This document shows, in pieces, positions 8,888 through 16,182 of a DNA stretch of 64,000 nucleotides (its first letter is position 1; every line of letters begins with the position of its first letter). The translations under genes were made by a program, and so were the position numbers. A model generated the notes under the pieces. It was not told where the DNA came from. It saw only the letters and a list, made by a program, of their open reading frames with translations, and did not search any database. The stretch is from Polaribacter pectinis (lineage in GTDB: Bacteria; Bacteroidota; Bacteroidia; Flavobacteriales; Flavobacteriaceae), in NCBI RefSeq assembly GCF_014352875.1, contig NZ_CP060695.1, positions 2,139,501 through 2,203,500 of the forward strand, given 5' to 3'.

Positions 8888-10985
8888 GACTTACTTCTTG
8901 TTTTCTAAACGCATCTGCTTTTTTATAAAATGATTTTGCATCATTCAAATAACTTTCTGCAAACGTTTTGGTTGGTGCTTCTTTTTTTATTTGATACACT
9001 AAATCTTCAAAAGAACCATTTAATTCGAATTTATTAGTGTCTACAAAATGCTTCTGAAAATCAGAAATAATTACTGCTTGTGTATTTGTTTTTACATTTT
9101 CGGCAATCAATAATGCTTTTGCTGTATTTACCAAAGATGTATATGCGTGATAAATACTATCTGAAAACTGATTTTCCTTTAACGCCTCTTCTGAATTGGT
9201 GATTTTTTCTTCACTTTCAAATAAAAGTGTTGCAATTAAATCGATAACAACTCCTGCACATTCTCCTACTCCAATTGCTTTTACGTAGTTTTCTGAATGT
9301 CCCCAATCGATAAAATCGCTTGGTTCTAAATTGGTGGTATCTTGCAATCCTTTTAATAAATCGTAGAAATAAGTTTTTCCTTGTCTATCGTAATATTGTA
9401 AAAAAGTCTCTTTTTCTTGCTGATTTTCTTCAACATCATTCAATAAAATACGCAAAGATTCTGGCCCTCTTTTACTTGGTACTTTTACCAATTTGTCTGA
9501 AAAACGACCTTTTCCATCACCTAAAATTCCTCCACCAATTAAAATTTGTAATGCTGGTGCTTGTAAATTTCCTACTTTAATAGACATTCCTTGAAAACCA
9601 ATATGTGCCATATTATGTTGCCCACAAGCATTCATACAACCACTAATTTTAATGGCAATTTCTTTGTTATTTAAGTAATTTGGATATTCTTCTTCCAATA
9701 CTTTTTCTAACTCCACTGCAATTCCTGTACTGCTTGAAATTCCTAAATTACACGTATCTGTTCCAGGACAAGCTGTAATATCTGCTGTAGAATTATAACC
9801 TGCCTTTGCGAAACCTAATTTTTGCAATTCAACATAGAAAAATGGTAATAATGCTGACCTAATATGACGAATTAAAATATTCTGTCTTAAAGTCAAACGG
9901 ATTTCATTTGCTCCGTATTTTTTAACTAAATCTGCTAACAATCTTGCTTTTGGTGTGTAAAAATCTCCTAAATGTATTTTTAAACCGATGGCAAATAAAC
10001 CTTCTTGTTTTTGTGGAATTACATTAGTTTCTTTCCATTTTTTATAAGCAACTTCGTCTTCAATTTTTACTGAAGGAATTGCTGTTTCTTGAAAAATGAT
10101 TGGTTGTTCAAAAGCAGTTATATCAACTTTAAAAGTTTTGTTTTCTAACGCATTTACTTCCGCAGAAACCAACTCTAAAAACGCTTCAACACCTAAATCT
10201 TTTACTAAAAATTTTAATCTTGCTTTTGCTCTTTTTGCACGTTCTCCAAATCTGTCGAAAATTCTTAAAACTCCTTCGATTGTAGGAATTAAAACATCTT
10301 CTTCTAAAAATTCGTAAATAACATCTGCGTGTCTTGGTTGCGAACCTAAACCTCCACCTAATAAGACTTTAAAACCTTTTTTAGTAACTCCGTTTTCAGT
10401 TTTTACTTTGGCTATAAAACCTAAATCGTGAATAAAACTAATTGCAGTATCATCATCTGTTCCTGAAAAAGACATTTTAAATTTACGTCCCATTTCTTGA
10501 CAAATTGGGTTTCTTAAAAAGAATTTAAAAGTTGCATCTGCATAAGGTGAAACATCAAAAGGTTCATTAATATCTATTCCTGCAGTTTCTGATGCTGTAA
10601 TATTTCTAACCGCATTTCCACATGCTTCACGCAATGTAATATCGTCCTTTTCTAATTGCGCCCACAATTCTGGAGTTCTATCTAAACTCACATGATGAAT
10701 TTGAATATCTTGTCTTGTAGTGATATGCAATCTTCCACGAGAATATTCGTCTGAAACATCAGAAATTCTGTGTAATTGTTCGCTGGTTACTTTTCCGTAA
10801 GGTAATTTTATACGAATCATTTGAACACCAAATTGACGCTGACCATAAACTCCTCTTGCCAAACGTAAACTTCTAAAACGTTCTTCGTCTATTTTACCTT
10901 CTTTAAAAAGTTGAATTTTTCTCTCTAATTCCAGAATGTCTTTTTCTACAACTGGGTTTTCTATTTCGGTTCTAAAACTTTGCAT
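8880..10985 (-). CDS. Ferredoxin-type sulfite (or nitrite) reductase with C-terminal extension
   Basis: The 701-residue protein contains two ferredoxin-like halves and the siroheme-[4Fe-4S] ligands as C-x5-C (Cys406, Cys412) and C-x3-C (Cys450, Cys454 in SGCMNACGQH). GRLHITTRQDIQIHHV near residue 90 is typical of the family. The usual family length is about 550 residues; this one has about 150 extra residues at the C-terminus, mostly helical in appearance, that I cannot assign with certainty (possibly a HEPN-like domain). Placement with cysH, cysD, cysN and the siroheme genes favours sulfite over nitrite. Confidence 0.85.
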   Translation of the reverse strand: MQSFRTEIENPVVEKDILELERKIQLFKEGKIDEERFRSLRLARGVYGQRQFGVQMIRIKLPYGKVTSEQLHRISDVSDEYSRGRLHITTRQDIQIHHVSLDRTPELWAQLEKDDITLREACGNAVRNITASETAGIDINEPFDVSPYADATFKFFLRNPICQEMGRKFKMSFSGTDDDTAISFIHDLGFIAKVKTENGVTKKGFKVLLGGGLGSQPRHADVIYEFLEEDVLIPTIEGVLRIFDRFGERAKRAKARLKFLVKDLGVEAFLELVSAEVNALENKTFKVDITAFEQPIIFQETAIPSVKIEDEVAYKKWKETNVIPQKQEGLFAIGLKIHLGDFYTPKARLLADLVKKYGANEIRLTLRQNILIRHIRSALLPFFYVELQKLGFAKAGYNSTADITACPGTDTCNLGISSSTGIAVELEKVLEEEYPNYLNNKEIAIKISGCMNACGQHNMAHIGFQGMSIKVGNLQAPALQILIGGGILGDGKGRFSDKLVKVPSKRGPESLRILLNDVEENQQEKETFLQYYDRQGKTYFYDLLKGLQDTTNLEPSDFIDWGHSENYVKAIGVGECAGVVIDLIATLLFESEEKITNSEEALKENQFSDSIYHAYTSLVNTAKALLIAENVKTNTQAVIISDFQKHFVDTNKFELNGSFEDLVYQIKKEAPTKTFAESYLNDAKSFYKKADAFRKQEVSHV

Positions 10986-10998
10986 AATCTTCTTTTAT

Positions 10999-12246
10999 TT
11001 ATCGGATAAAACCGACTCCAACTGTATTATTTGTTTTTGGATTGATTAAAATAAACGATCCATTTGATTTGTTTTGATTGTAAGCATCTACCAATAAAGG
11101 TTTGCTTAATTTTAATTGAATATCTCCTATTTGGTTTAATTCTAATGCTGATGGATTTTCTATTTTCCCAGAGAAATCCGTCTTAATAATTGTATTTAAT
11201 TGCGTAATTTTTGCTTGCGCGTCATTTACACCATGTTTGATATAATATTTTTGAGACGCTTGCAATGGCTCTTTATCCATCCAACAAATAGTAGCATTTA
11301 TTTGCTTTGTAATTGTTGGTTCTTCTGCAACTTTTACCAACATATCTCCTCTACTCACATTCACATTATCTTCTAAAGTGATGGTTACAGAACTTCCGCT
11401 TTTTGCTTTTGCGAACTCTTCATTAAAAAAATGAATACTTTTTATTTTCGATTTTGTTTGAGAAGGTAATACAGAAACTTCATCTCCAATTTCTAAATCT
11501 CCTCCGTAAATTTTACCAGCATATCCTCTAAAATCGTGGTATTCTTCTGTTTTTGGTCTAATTACTGTTTGCACAGGAAAACGAACTTGAGTTTCCTCTT
11601 GCACATCTTCTGCATCTAATCTTTCTAAATGATGCATTAATGTTTCTCCTTTATACCAAGGCATATTTTCTGATGCAGAAACAACATTATCACCTTTTAA
11701 AGCAGATAATGGAATAAACGTTAAATTCTGATTTTTATATTCGCTTTTGCTGGCTAAATATTCGATTTCTCCTTTTATAATGTTGTATTTTTCTTCTGAA
11801 AAATCGACCAAATCCATTTTATTAATAGCAATTACAACATCTTTAATTCGTAATAAATTATTGATGAAAAAGTGACGATACGTTTGTTCTACAACACCAT
11901 TTCTTGCATCAATTAAAACAATAGAAGCTTGTGCTGTTGAAGCACCAGTAACCATGTTTCTGGTATATTCTATATGACCTGGAGTATCTGCAATTATAAA
12001 ACTCTTTTTTCTTGTTGAAAAGTAAATGTGAGCAACATCAATAGTAATTCCTTGTTCTCTTTCTGCTACCAAACCGTCTGTTGCTAAAGAGAAATCTAAA
12101 TAATCGAAACCTCTTTGTTTGCTTTTTTCTTCAATCGCCTCTAACTTATCGTCAGTTAACGATTTTGTGTCGTATAATAAACGCCCAATTAAGGTACTTT
12201 TACCATCATCTACACTTCCTGCTGTTGCTATTTTTAATACGTTCAT
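10999..12246 (-). CDS. cysN: Sulfate adenylyltransferase subunit 1 (GTPase)
   Basis: The 415-residue GTPase is elongation-factor-like. It has a P-loop ATAGSVDDGKSTLIGRLL, the DTPGH switch II motif, and NKMDL for guanine binding. It couples GTP hydrolysis to APS synthesis by CysD. The protein ends at about residue 415, so there is no fused CysC (APS kinase) domain. The gap to cysD (12247-12434) holds the second copy of a dispersed repeat, unlike the tight spacing elsewhere in the operon. Confidence 0.93.
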   Translation of the reverse strand: MNVLKIATAGSVDDGKSTLIGRLLYDTKSLTDDKLEAIEEKSKQRGFDYLDFSLATDGLVAEREQGITIDVAHIYFSTRKKSFIIADTPGHIEYTRNMVTGASTAQASIVLIDARNGVVEQTYRHFFINNLLRIKDVVIAINKMDLVDFSEEKYNIIKGEIEYLASKSEYKNQNLTFIPLSALKGDNVVSASENMPWYKGETLMHHLERLDAEDVQEETQVRFPVQTVIRPKTEEYHDFRGYAGKIYGGDLEIGDEVSVLPSQTKSKIKSIHFFNEEFAKAKSGSSVTITLEDNVNVSRGDMLVKVAEEPTITKQINATICWMDKEPLQASQKYYIKHGVNDAQAKITQLNTIIKTDFSGKIENPSALELNQIGDIQLKLSKPLLVDAYNQNKSNGSFILINPKTNNTVGVGFIR

Positions 12247-12351
12247 TTCTTTTATGCTGTTCGCTATTAGCTTATGACTAATCGCTTAATTCGTATTCTT
12301 TTTATTGATATTTACAAGCTTTTGAATCTTGCAAAATGTTTTTTAATTATT

Positions 12352-12430
12352 GCGTTAGGGATTGAAACGGCATCCTTTTTTTGTTTTTTCAAAAAAAGAT
12401 ATAGTGGAAAGCCCGTTAAAACGCCCAAAT
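12352..12430 (-). repeat. Dispersed intergenic repeat, copy 2
   Basis: This lies between cysN and cysD. Read on the minus strand it runs from TTTGGGCGTT through CACTATATCTTTTTT and a TTTTTTTGAAAAAACAAAAAA hairpin-like centre to GCCGTTTCAATCCCTAACGC. That is the same order of blocks as the plus-strand copy at 306-391. It makes the cysD-cysN gap about 190 bases in an otherwise compact operon. No ORF is supported in the gap. Confidence 0.6.
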
Positions 12431-12434
12431 AATT

Positions 12435-13340
12435 CTAAAAATATCCTTGCTGTTTTCTCTTTTCCATTGCGGCTTCCGAACGTTTATCGTCGATTCTTGC
12501 ACCTCTTTCTGAAATGGAGGAATCTCTAATTTCTTCGACCACTTTTGCAATATCTACTGCGTGAGATAAAACTGCGGCAGTACAACTCATATCGCCAACC
12601 GTTCTAAAACGAACCATTCTTTCTACAACTTCTTCTTCTTCGTCTCTAAAAACAACGGCATCGTCTGCAGACCAAATAAGACCGTCTCTTAAAAAAGTGT
12701 TTCTTTTGTGTGCGAAATAAATAGAAGGAATTTCGATATTTTCTTTTTTGATGTAAGACCAAACGTCTAATTCTGTCCAATTAGAAATTGGAAAAACACG
12801 TACGTTCTGACCTAAATCTATCTTTCCATTTAACATATCAAACACTTCTGGACGTTGGTTTTTTTCATCCCATTGCCCAAAATCATCTCTTACTGAAAAG
12901 ATTCTTTCTTTTGCTCTTGCTTTTTCTTCATCTCTTCTTGCGCCACCAATACATGCATCAAAACCAAATTCTTCAATGGCATCTAATAATGTTTCAGTTT
13001 GCAACATATTTCTACTTGCATATCTACCAGTTTCTTCCTTTACTGTTCCATTGTCGATATTGTCTTGCACGTTTCTCACGATTAATTCAACACCTAATTC
13101 TTGGGTTAAACGATCTCTAAATTCGATAGTTTCAGGAAAATTATGACCTGTATCTATATGCATTAAAGGAAATGGAATTTTTGCTGGATAAAATGCTTTC
13201 TGCGCTAATCTTACTAACGTTATACTATCTTTTCCTCCAGAAAATAATAACACCGGTTTTTCGAACTGTGCTACTACTTCTCTAAAAATAAAAATTGCTT
13301 CGCTTTCTAAAGCATCTACTTGTATTGTTCTTTGATTCAT
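12435..13340 (-). CDS. cysD: Sulfate adenylyltransferase subunit 2
   Basis: The protein is of the ATP-pyrophosphatase type with the PP-loop LLFSGGKDSITLVRLAQKAF. It also has MHIDTGHNFPETIEFRD and the CIGGARRDEEKARAKERIFS block typical of CysD. With CysN it activates sulfate to APS. I place the start at the ATG at 13340 (MNQRTIQV), giving 301 residues, the usual CysD length; a start at 13370 would add ten residues lying inside cysH. The C-terminus (KRKQQGYF) also matches the family. Confidence 0.93.
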   Translation of the reverse strand: MNQRTIQVDALESEAIFIFREVVAQFEKPVLLFSGGKDSITLVRLAQKAFYPAKIPFPLMHIDTGHNFPETIEFRDRLTQELGVELIVRNVQDNIDNGTVKEETGRYASRNMLQTETLLDAIEEFGFDACIGGARRDEEKARAKERIFSVRDDFGQWDEKNQRPEVFDMLNGKIDLGQNVRVFPISNWTELDVWSYIKKENIEIPSIYFAHKRNTFLRDGLIWSADDAVVFRDEEEEVVERMVRFRTVGDMSCTAAVLSHAVDIAKVVEEIRDSSISERGARIDDKRSEAAMEKRKQQGYF

Positions 13341-13351
13341 AATCATGTCTT

Positions 13352-13966
13352 TTAGATATGTAAGCCACATTCTCTATTGCTTTCTACTTTTGTTGGGTCG
13401 AAATATGTAAATTCATTTGGCAAATTGTATTGCTCTAAATACGTGTCTAAATCTTCATCTGACCAATGATAAAAAGGACTCACTTTTATAATGCCGTCTT
13501 TACTTTGTGAAACGATATCTATACTATCTCTAAAGGCTGTTTGCCCTTTTCTTAAATTTGTAAACCAAACATCTGGTTGATGCTCTTTCATTGCTCTTGT
13601 AAAAGGCTCTAATTTTACTTGTTCTGTAAAAAGTTGATGCTTTTTATCTTCAATAGAAGGAACTCCTAAAACTACATTTCTATGTGCAACTGTTTGTTTT
13701 GGCACATATAATTTGATGTTTAAATCTAACTTTTCTATAATGTCTTCTGCGTGTTTATAAGTTTGAATGGTGTTATAGCCAGTATCGCACCAAATTACTT
13801 TTACATCTTTTTTTACTTCTGTAACAGCATTTAAAATTGCTACTTCATAAGGTCTAAAGTTTGTAGTAACCACAGGGTTATTAGCAATAGAAATTGCCCA
13901 CTTTATAATTTCTAACGGATTTTTATCCGCTAATTGTTTGTTTATTTCGTCTATATTAAAACTCAT
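13352..13966 (-). CDS. cysH: Phosphoadenylyl-sulfate reductase (PAPS-type)
   Basis: The protein has about 204 residues when started at the ATG at 13966, whose A is shared with the stop of the upstream DUF2061 gene (TAATG). It carries VIWCDTGYNTIQTYKHAE and ends with ESNRECGLHI, which holds the catalytic Cys. It lacks the paired CC and CxxC cysteines that bind the [4Fe-4S] cluster of APS reductases. By established family rules it should therefore use PAPS and thioredoxin. No APS kinase (cysC) is in the window. An upstream ATG at 13993 is possible but less likely. Confidence 0.88.
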   Translation of the reverse strand: MSFNIDEINKQLADKNPLEIIKWAISIANNPVVTTNFRPYEVAILNAVTEVKKDVKVIWCDTGYNTIQTYKHAEDIIEKLDLNIKLYVPKQTVAHRNVVLGVPSIEDKKHQLFTEQVKLEPFTRAMKEHQPDVWFTNLRKGQTAFRDSIDIVSQSKDGIIKVSPFYHWSDEDLDTYLEQYNLPNEFTYFDPTKVESNRECGLHI

Positions 13967-14229
13967 TACTTTCCCCATTTTATTTTGTTCCAAATTCTTT
14001 CGTGAAAGAAATATAAAACCAGTTTTGTTACAAAATCTACTGATGCAATTGAAGCTGCTAAAGTTATTTCTCCTGTTAAAAAATAAGAAACCACTAAAGT
14101 ATCTAACGTACCAATTGCTCTCCAGCTCAATGCTTTTACCACACTTCGCAAAGGTTTTTCTGAAGTTTTATCTTCTTCAAAACCTCTACTTTGTGCTTTT
14201 TTACTAAAAATGACTTGGTTTAAAATCAT
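13966..14229 (-). CDS. DUF2061 small membrane protein, first gene of the sulfate operon
   Basis: This is an 87-residue protein with a charged N-terminus and two hydrophobic segments (ALSWRAIGTLDTLVVSYFLTG and the stretch around TLAASIASVDFVTKLVLYFF). It ends HERIWNKIKWGK, the DUF2061 signature. Its stop overlaps the cysH start. Members of this family often lie beside sulfate-assimilation genes, but the function is not known. As the promoter-proximal gene here it may be a membrane accessory of sulfate metabolism; that is inference. Confidence 0.8.
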   Translation of the reverse strand: MILNQVIFSKKAQSRGFEEDKTSEKPLRSVVKALSWRAIGTLDTLVVSYFLTGEITLAASIASVDFVTKLVLYFFHERIWNKIKWGK

Positions 14230-14248
14230 AAATATTAATTCAAATAAT

Positions 14249-14281
14249 TACCCTACTTAATTAATAGGGTATGCAAACATA
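14249..14281 (-). promoter_or_regulatory. Sulfate operon promoter with palindromic operator
   Basis: On the minus strand TATGTTTG (14274-14281) fits the -7 consensus TAnnTTTG. Immediately downstream, where transcription should start, is the 23-bp palindrome TACCCTA-N9-TAGGGTA (14249-14271), with exact 7-bp arms. An operator over the start site is what a repressor would need, and an Rrf2-family gene is 170 bases away. A weaker second site (ACCCTA-N9-TAGATT, 14330-14350) lies upstream of the promoter. Assignment to Rrf2 is inference. Confidence 0.65.
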
Positions 14282-14377
14282 GTCCAAAAAACACTATTAG
14301 AATAATATTGAAGTTAAATAATTCTTAAAACCCTACAATTTTAGTAGATTAATAAAAAAAGTGATAAATATTTAAGA

Positions 14378-14410
14378 ATATCTAATTACTAAAAGGTTTT
14401 AGTTAGATAT
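14378..14410 (-). terminator. Hairpin downstream of the Rrf2 gene
   Basis: ATATCTAA (14378-14385) pairs with TTAGATAT (14403-14410) and CTAAAA (14389-14394) with TTTTAG (14397-14402), leaving a 3-base bulge. It lies 33 bases beyond the Rrf2 stop on the minus strand. No uniform T-run follows directly, so it is a weak or bidirectional terminator candidate separating the methionine operon from the sulfate operon. Confidence 0.45.
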
Positions 14411-14443
14411 ATTAATGGTGAATAATTTTTGAAAAAATTGAGA

Positions 14444-14857
14444 CTAGCTACAACACAAATCTGCTAAAGAAGTATTTCTGAAAATCTGTAAAGAACTGTC
14501 TCTTACTTGAATCATTAACTTGTTTACTGCACAAGTATTTTCATCTGGACAATCTTCACATTTTTTATAAAAATTTAAGCTAACACAAGGTACCATTGCA
14601 ATTGGCCCTTCTAAAATTCGCATAACAGTGGTCATTTGAATTTCTGATGGTTCTTTTAATAAATAATAACCACCACCTTTTCCTTTTTTAGAGCCTAAAA
14701 TGTCGTTTTTACGAAGTGTTAATAAAATACTTTCTAAAAATTTAAGTGAAATATTTTCGCTTTTAGAAATTGTAGCAATTTGAACAGGTACTCTGTTTTC
14801 TAATCTTGCTAAATAAGTAAGCGCTTTAATTCCGTATTTTGTCTTTTTTGAAAGCAT
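14444..14857 (-). CDS. Rrf2-family transcriptional regulator
   Basis: The 137-residue protein opens with LSKKTKYGIKALTYLARLE and contains a winged helix with KKGKGGGYYLLKEP, the Rrf2 wing. It has a cysteine group spaced PC-x8-C-x2-C-x5-C (PCVSLNFYKKCEDCPDENTC) and ends in CC. The spacing resembles cluster-binding Rrf2 proteins such as IscR, so an Fe-S cluster or thiol sensing is possible. It ends the metY operon (29 bases after the metZ-like gene) and lies beside the sulfate operon promoter with its palindrome. This suggests a CymR-like role as the sulfur regulator. Confidence 0.85.
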   Translation of the reverse strand: MLSKKTKYGIKALTYLARLENRVPVQIATISKSENISLKFLESILLTLRKNDILGSKKGKGGGYYLLKEPSEIQMTTVMRILEGPIAMVPCVSLNFYKKCEDCPDENTCAVNKLMIQVRDSSLQIFRNTSLADLCCS

Positions 14858-14886
14858 TTAACAAAATTACACAAATTAAAATAAAA

Positions 14887-16053
14887 TTATGCGTTTAAGG
14901 CTTGCTCTAAATCTGCAATAATATCTACCACATTTTCTAAACCAACAGAAACTCTAACCAAACCTTTTGTAATACCAACTTCTAATCTATCTTCTTCAGA
15001 AAGTCTACCATGAGTTGTAGATGATGGATGTGTAACAATAGTTCTTGTATCTCCTAAATTTGCAGAAAGTGAGCACATTTTTATATTGTTAAGAAATTTT
15101 CTTCCAGCTTCAATTCCTCCTTTTATTTCGAAAGCGACAATATTTCCGCCCAAACTCATTTGATTTTTAGCAATTTTATATTGTGGATGCGATTTCAAAA
15201 AAGGATATTTTACCAACTCAACATTTTCTTGAGTTTCTAAAAACTCTGCAACTTTTAAAGCATTTTCTGAATGTTTTTCTACTCTTATTGCCAAAGTTTC
15301 TAAACTTTTTGATAAAACCCAAGCATTAAAAGGAGACATTGCTGGCCCAGTATTTCTTGCGAATAAATAAATTTCTCGCATTAATTCTTTGTTTCCAACT
15401 GTAACTCCACCTAAAACTCTTCCTTGTCCGTCTATTAATTTTGTTGCAGAATGAATAACCAAATCTGCACCAAACTTAATTGGCTGTTGTACATAAGATG
15501 TTGCAAAACAATTATCTACAATAAAAATAAGTTTATGTTTTTTTGCAATTTTACCAATCAATTCTAAATCTAAAATATCTACAGCAGGATTTGTAGGTGT
15601 TTCAATATATAAGATTTTGGTATTTTCTTGAATTAAGCTTTCTACCAAATCAACTTCATCAACTTTAAAATATGAAGTTTCTATATTCCATTTTGGTAAA
15701 AACTTTGTAAACATACTGTGTGTAGAACCAAAAACAGATCTACAAGAAACTACATGATCACCAGCATTTAATAAAGCTGCAAATGTTGAAAATATTGCAG
15801 ACATTCCTGTTGCAAAAGCATAACCTGCTTCTGCACCTTCCATTTGTACAATTTTATCTGTAAATTCTGTTGTATTTGGGTTTGTGAATCTACTATATAA
15901 ATTACGTTGTTTTTCTTCTGCAAATGAAGCTCTCATTTCTTCTGCATCGTCAAAAACAAAACTCGATGTTAAATATAATGGTGTAGAATGTTCAGAAAAT
16001 TGAGATCTTTCTGTCTGATTTCTTATTGCCTCTGTTTCGAAATGTTTGCTCAT
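14887..16053 (-). CDS. Trans-sulfuration family PLP enzyme, O-succinylhomoserine sulfhydrylase-like (MetZ)
   Basis: The 388-residue protein is a Cys/Met metabolism PLP enzyme of fold type I. It has YSRFTNPN, FATGMSAIFSTF, VDNCFATSYVQQP, and the PLP lysine Lys205 in HSATKLIDGQGR. The SATK-x-x-DGQGR form matches MetZ better than cystathionine lyases. It makes homocysteine from an activated homoserine and sulfide, or may act as a cystathionine synthase. It sits 129 bases downstream of the MetX-ThrA fusion gene. A MetY enzyme is encoded in the same operon, so the two may differ in acyl donor. Confidence 0.82.
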   Translation of the reverse strand: MSKHFETEAIRNQTERSQFSEHSTPLYLTSSFVFDDAEEMRASFAEEKQRNLYSRFTNPNTTEFTDKIVQMEGAEAGYAFATGMSAIFSTFAALLNAGDHVVSCRSVFGSTHSMFTKFLPKWNIETSYFKVDEVDLVESLIQENTKILYIETPTNPAVDILDLELIGKIAKKHKLIFIVDNCFATSYVQQPIKFGADLVIHSATKLIDGQGRVLGGVTVGNKELMREIYLFARNTGPAMSPFNAWVLSKSLETLAIRVEKHSENALKVAEFLETQENVELVKYPFLKSHPQYKIAKNQMSLGGNIVAFEIKGGIEAGRKFLNNIKMCSLSANLGDTRTIVTHPSSTTHGRLSEEDRLEVGITKGLVRVSVGLENVVDIIADLEQALNA

Positions 16054-16182
16054 ATGTTAGGTTTTAGTAATTAGGTTTTAGTGCCAACTAATACCTAACT
16101 ACTATTTACTTTTTTTTACTTTTTTTTCAATCAGTTTTTTTCTTGACTAAAATACTGCCAACAGAAAACTGCCTACTTTTTT

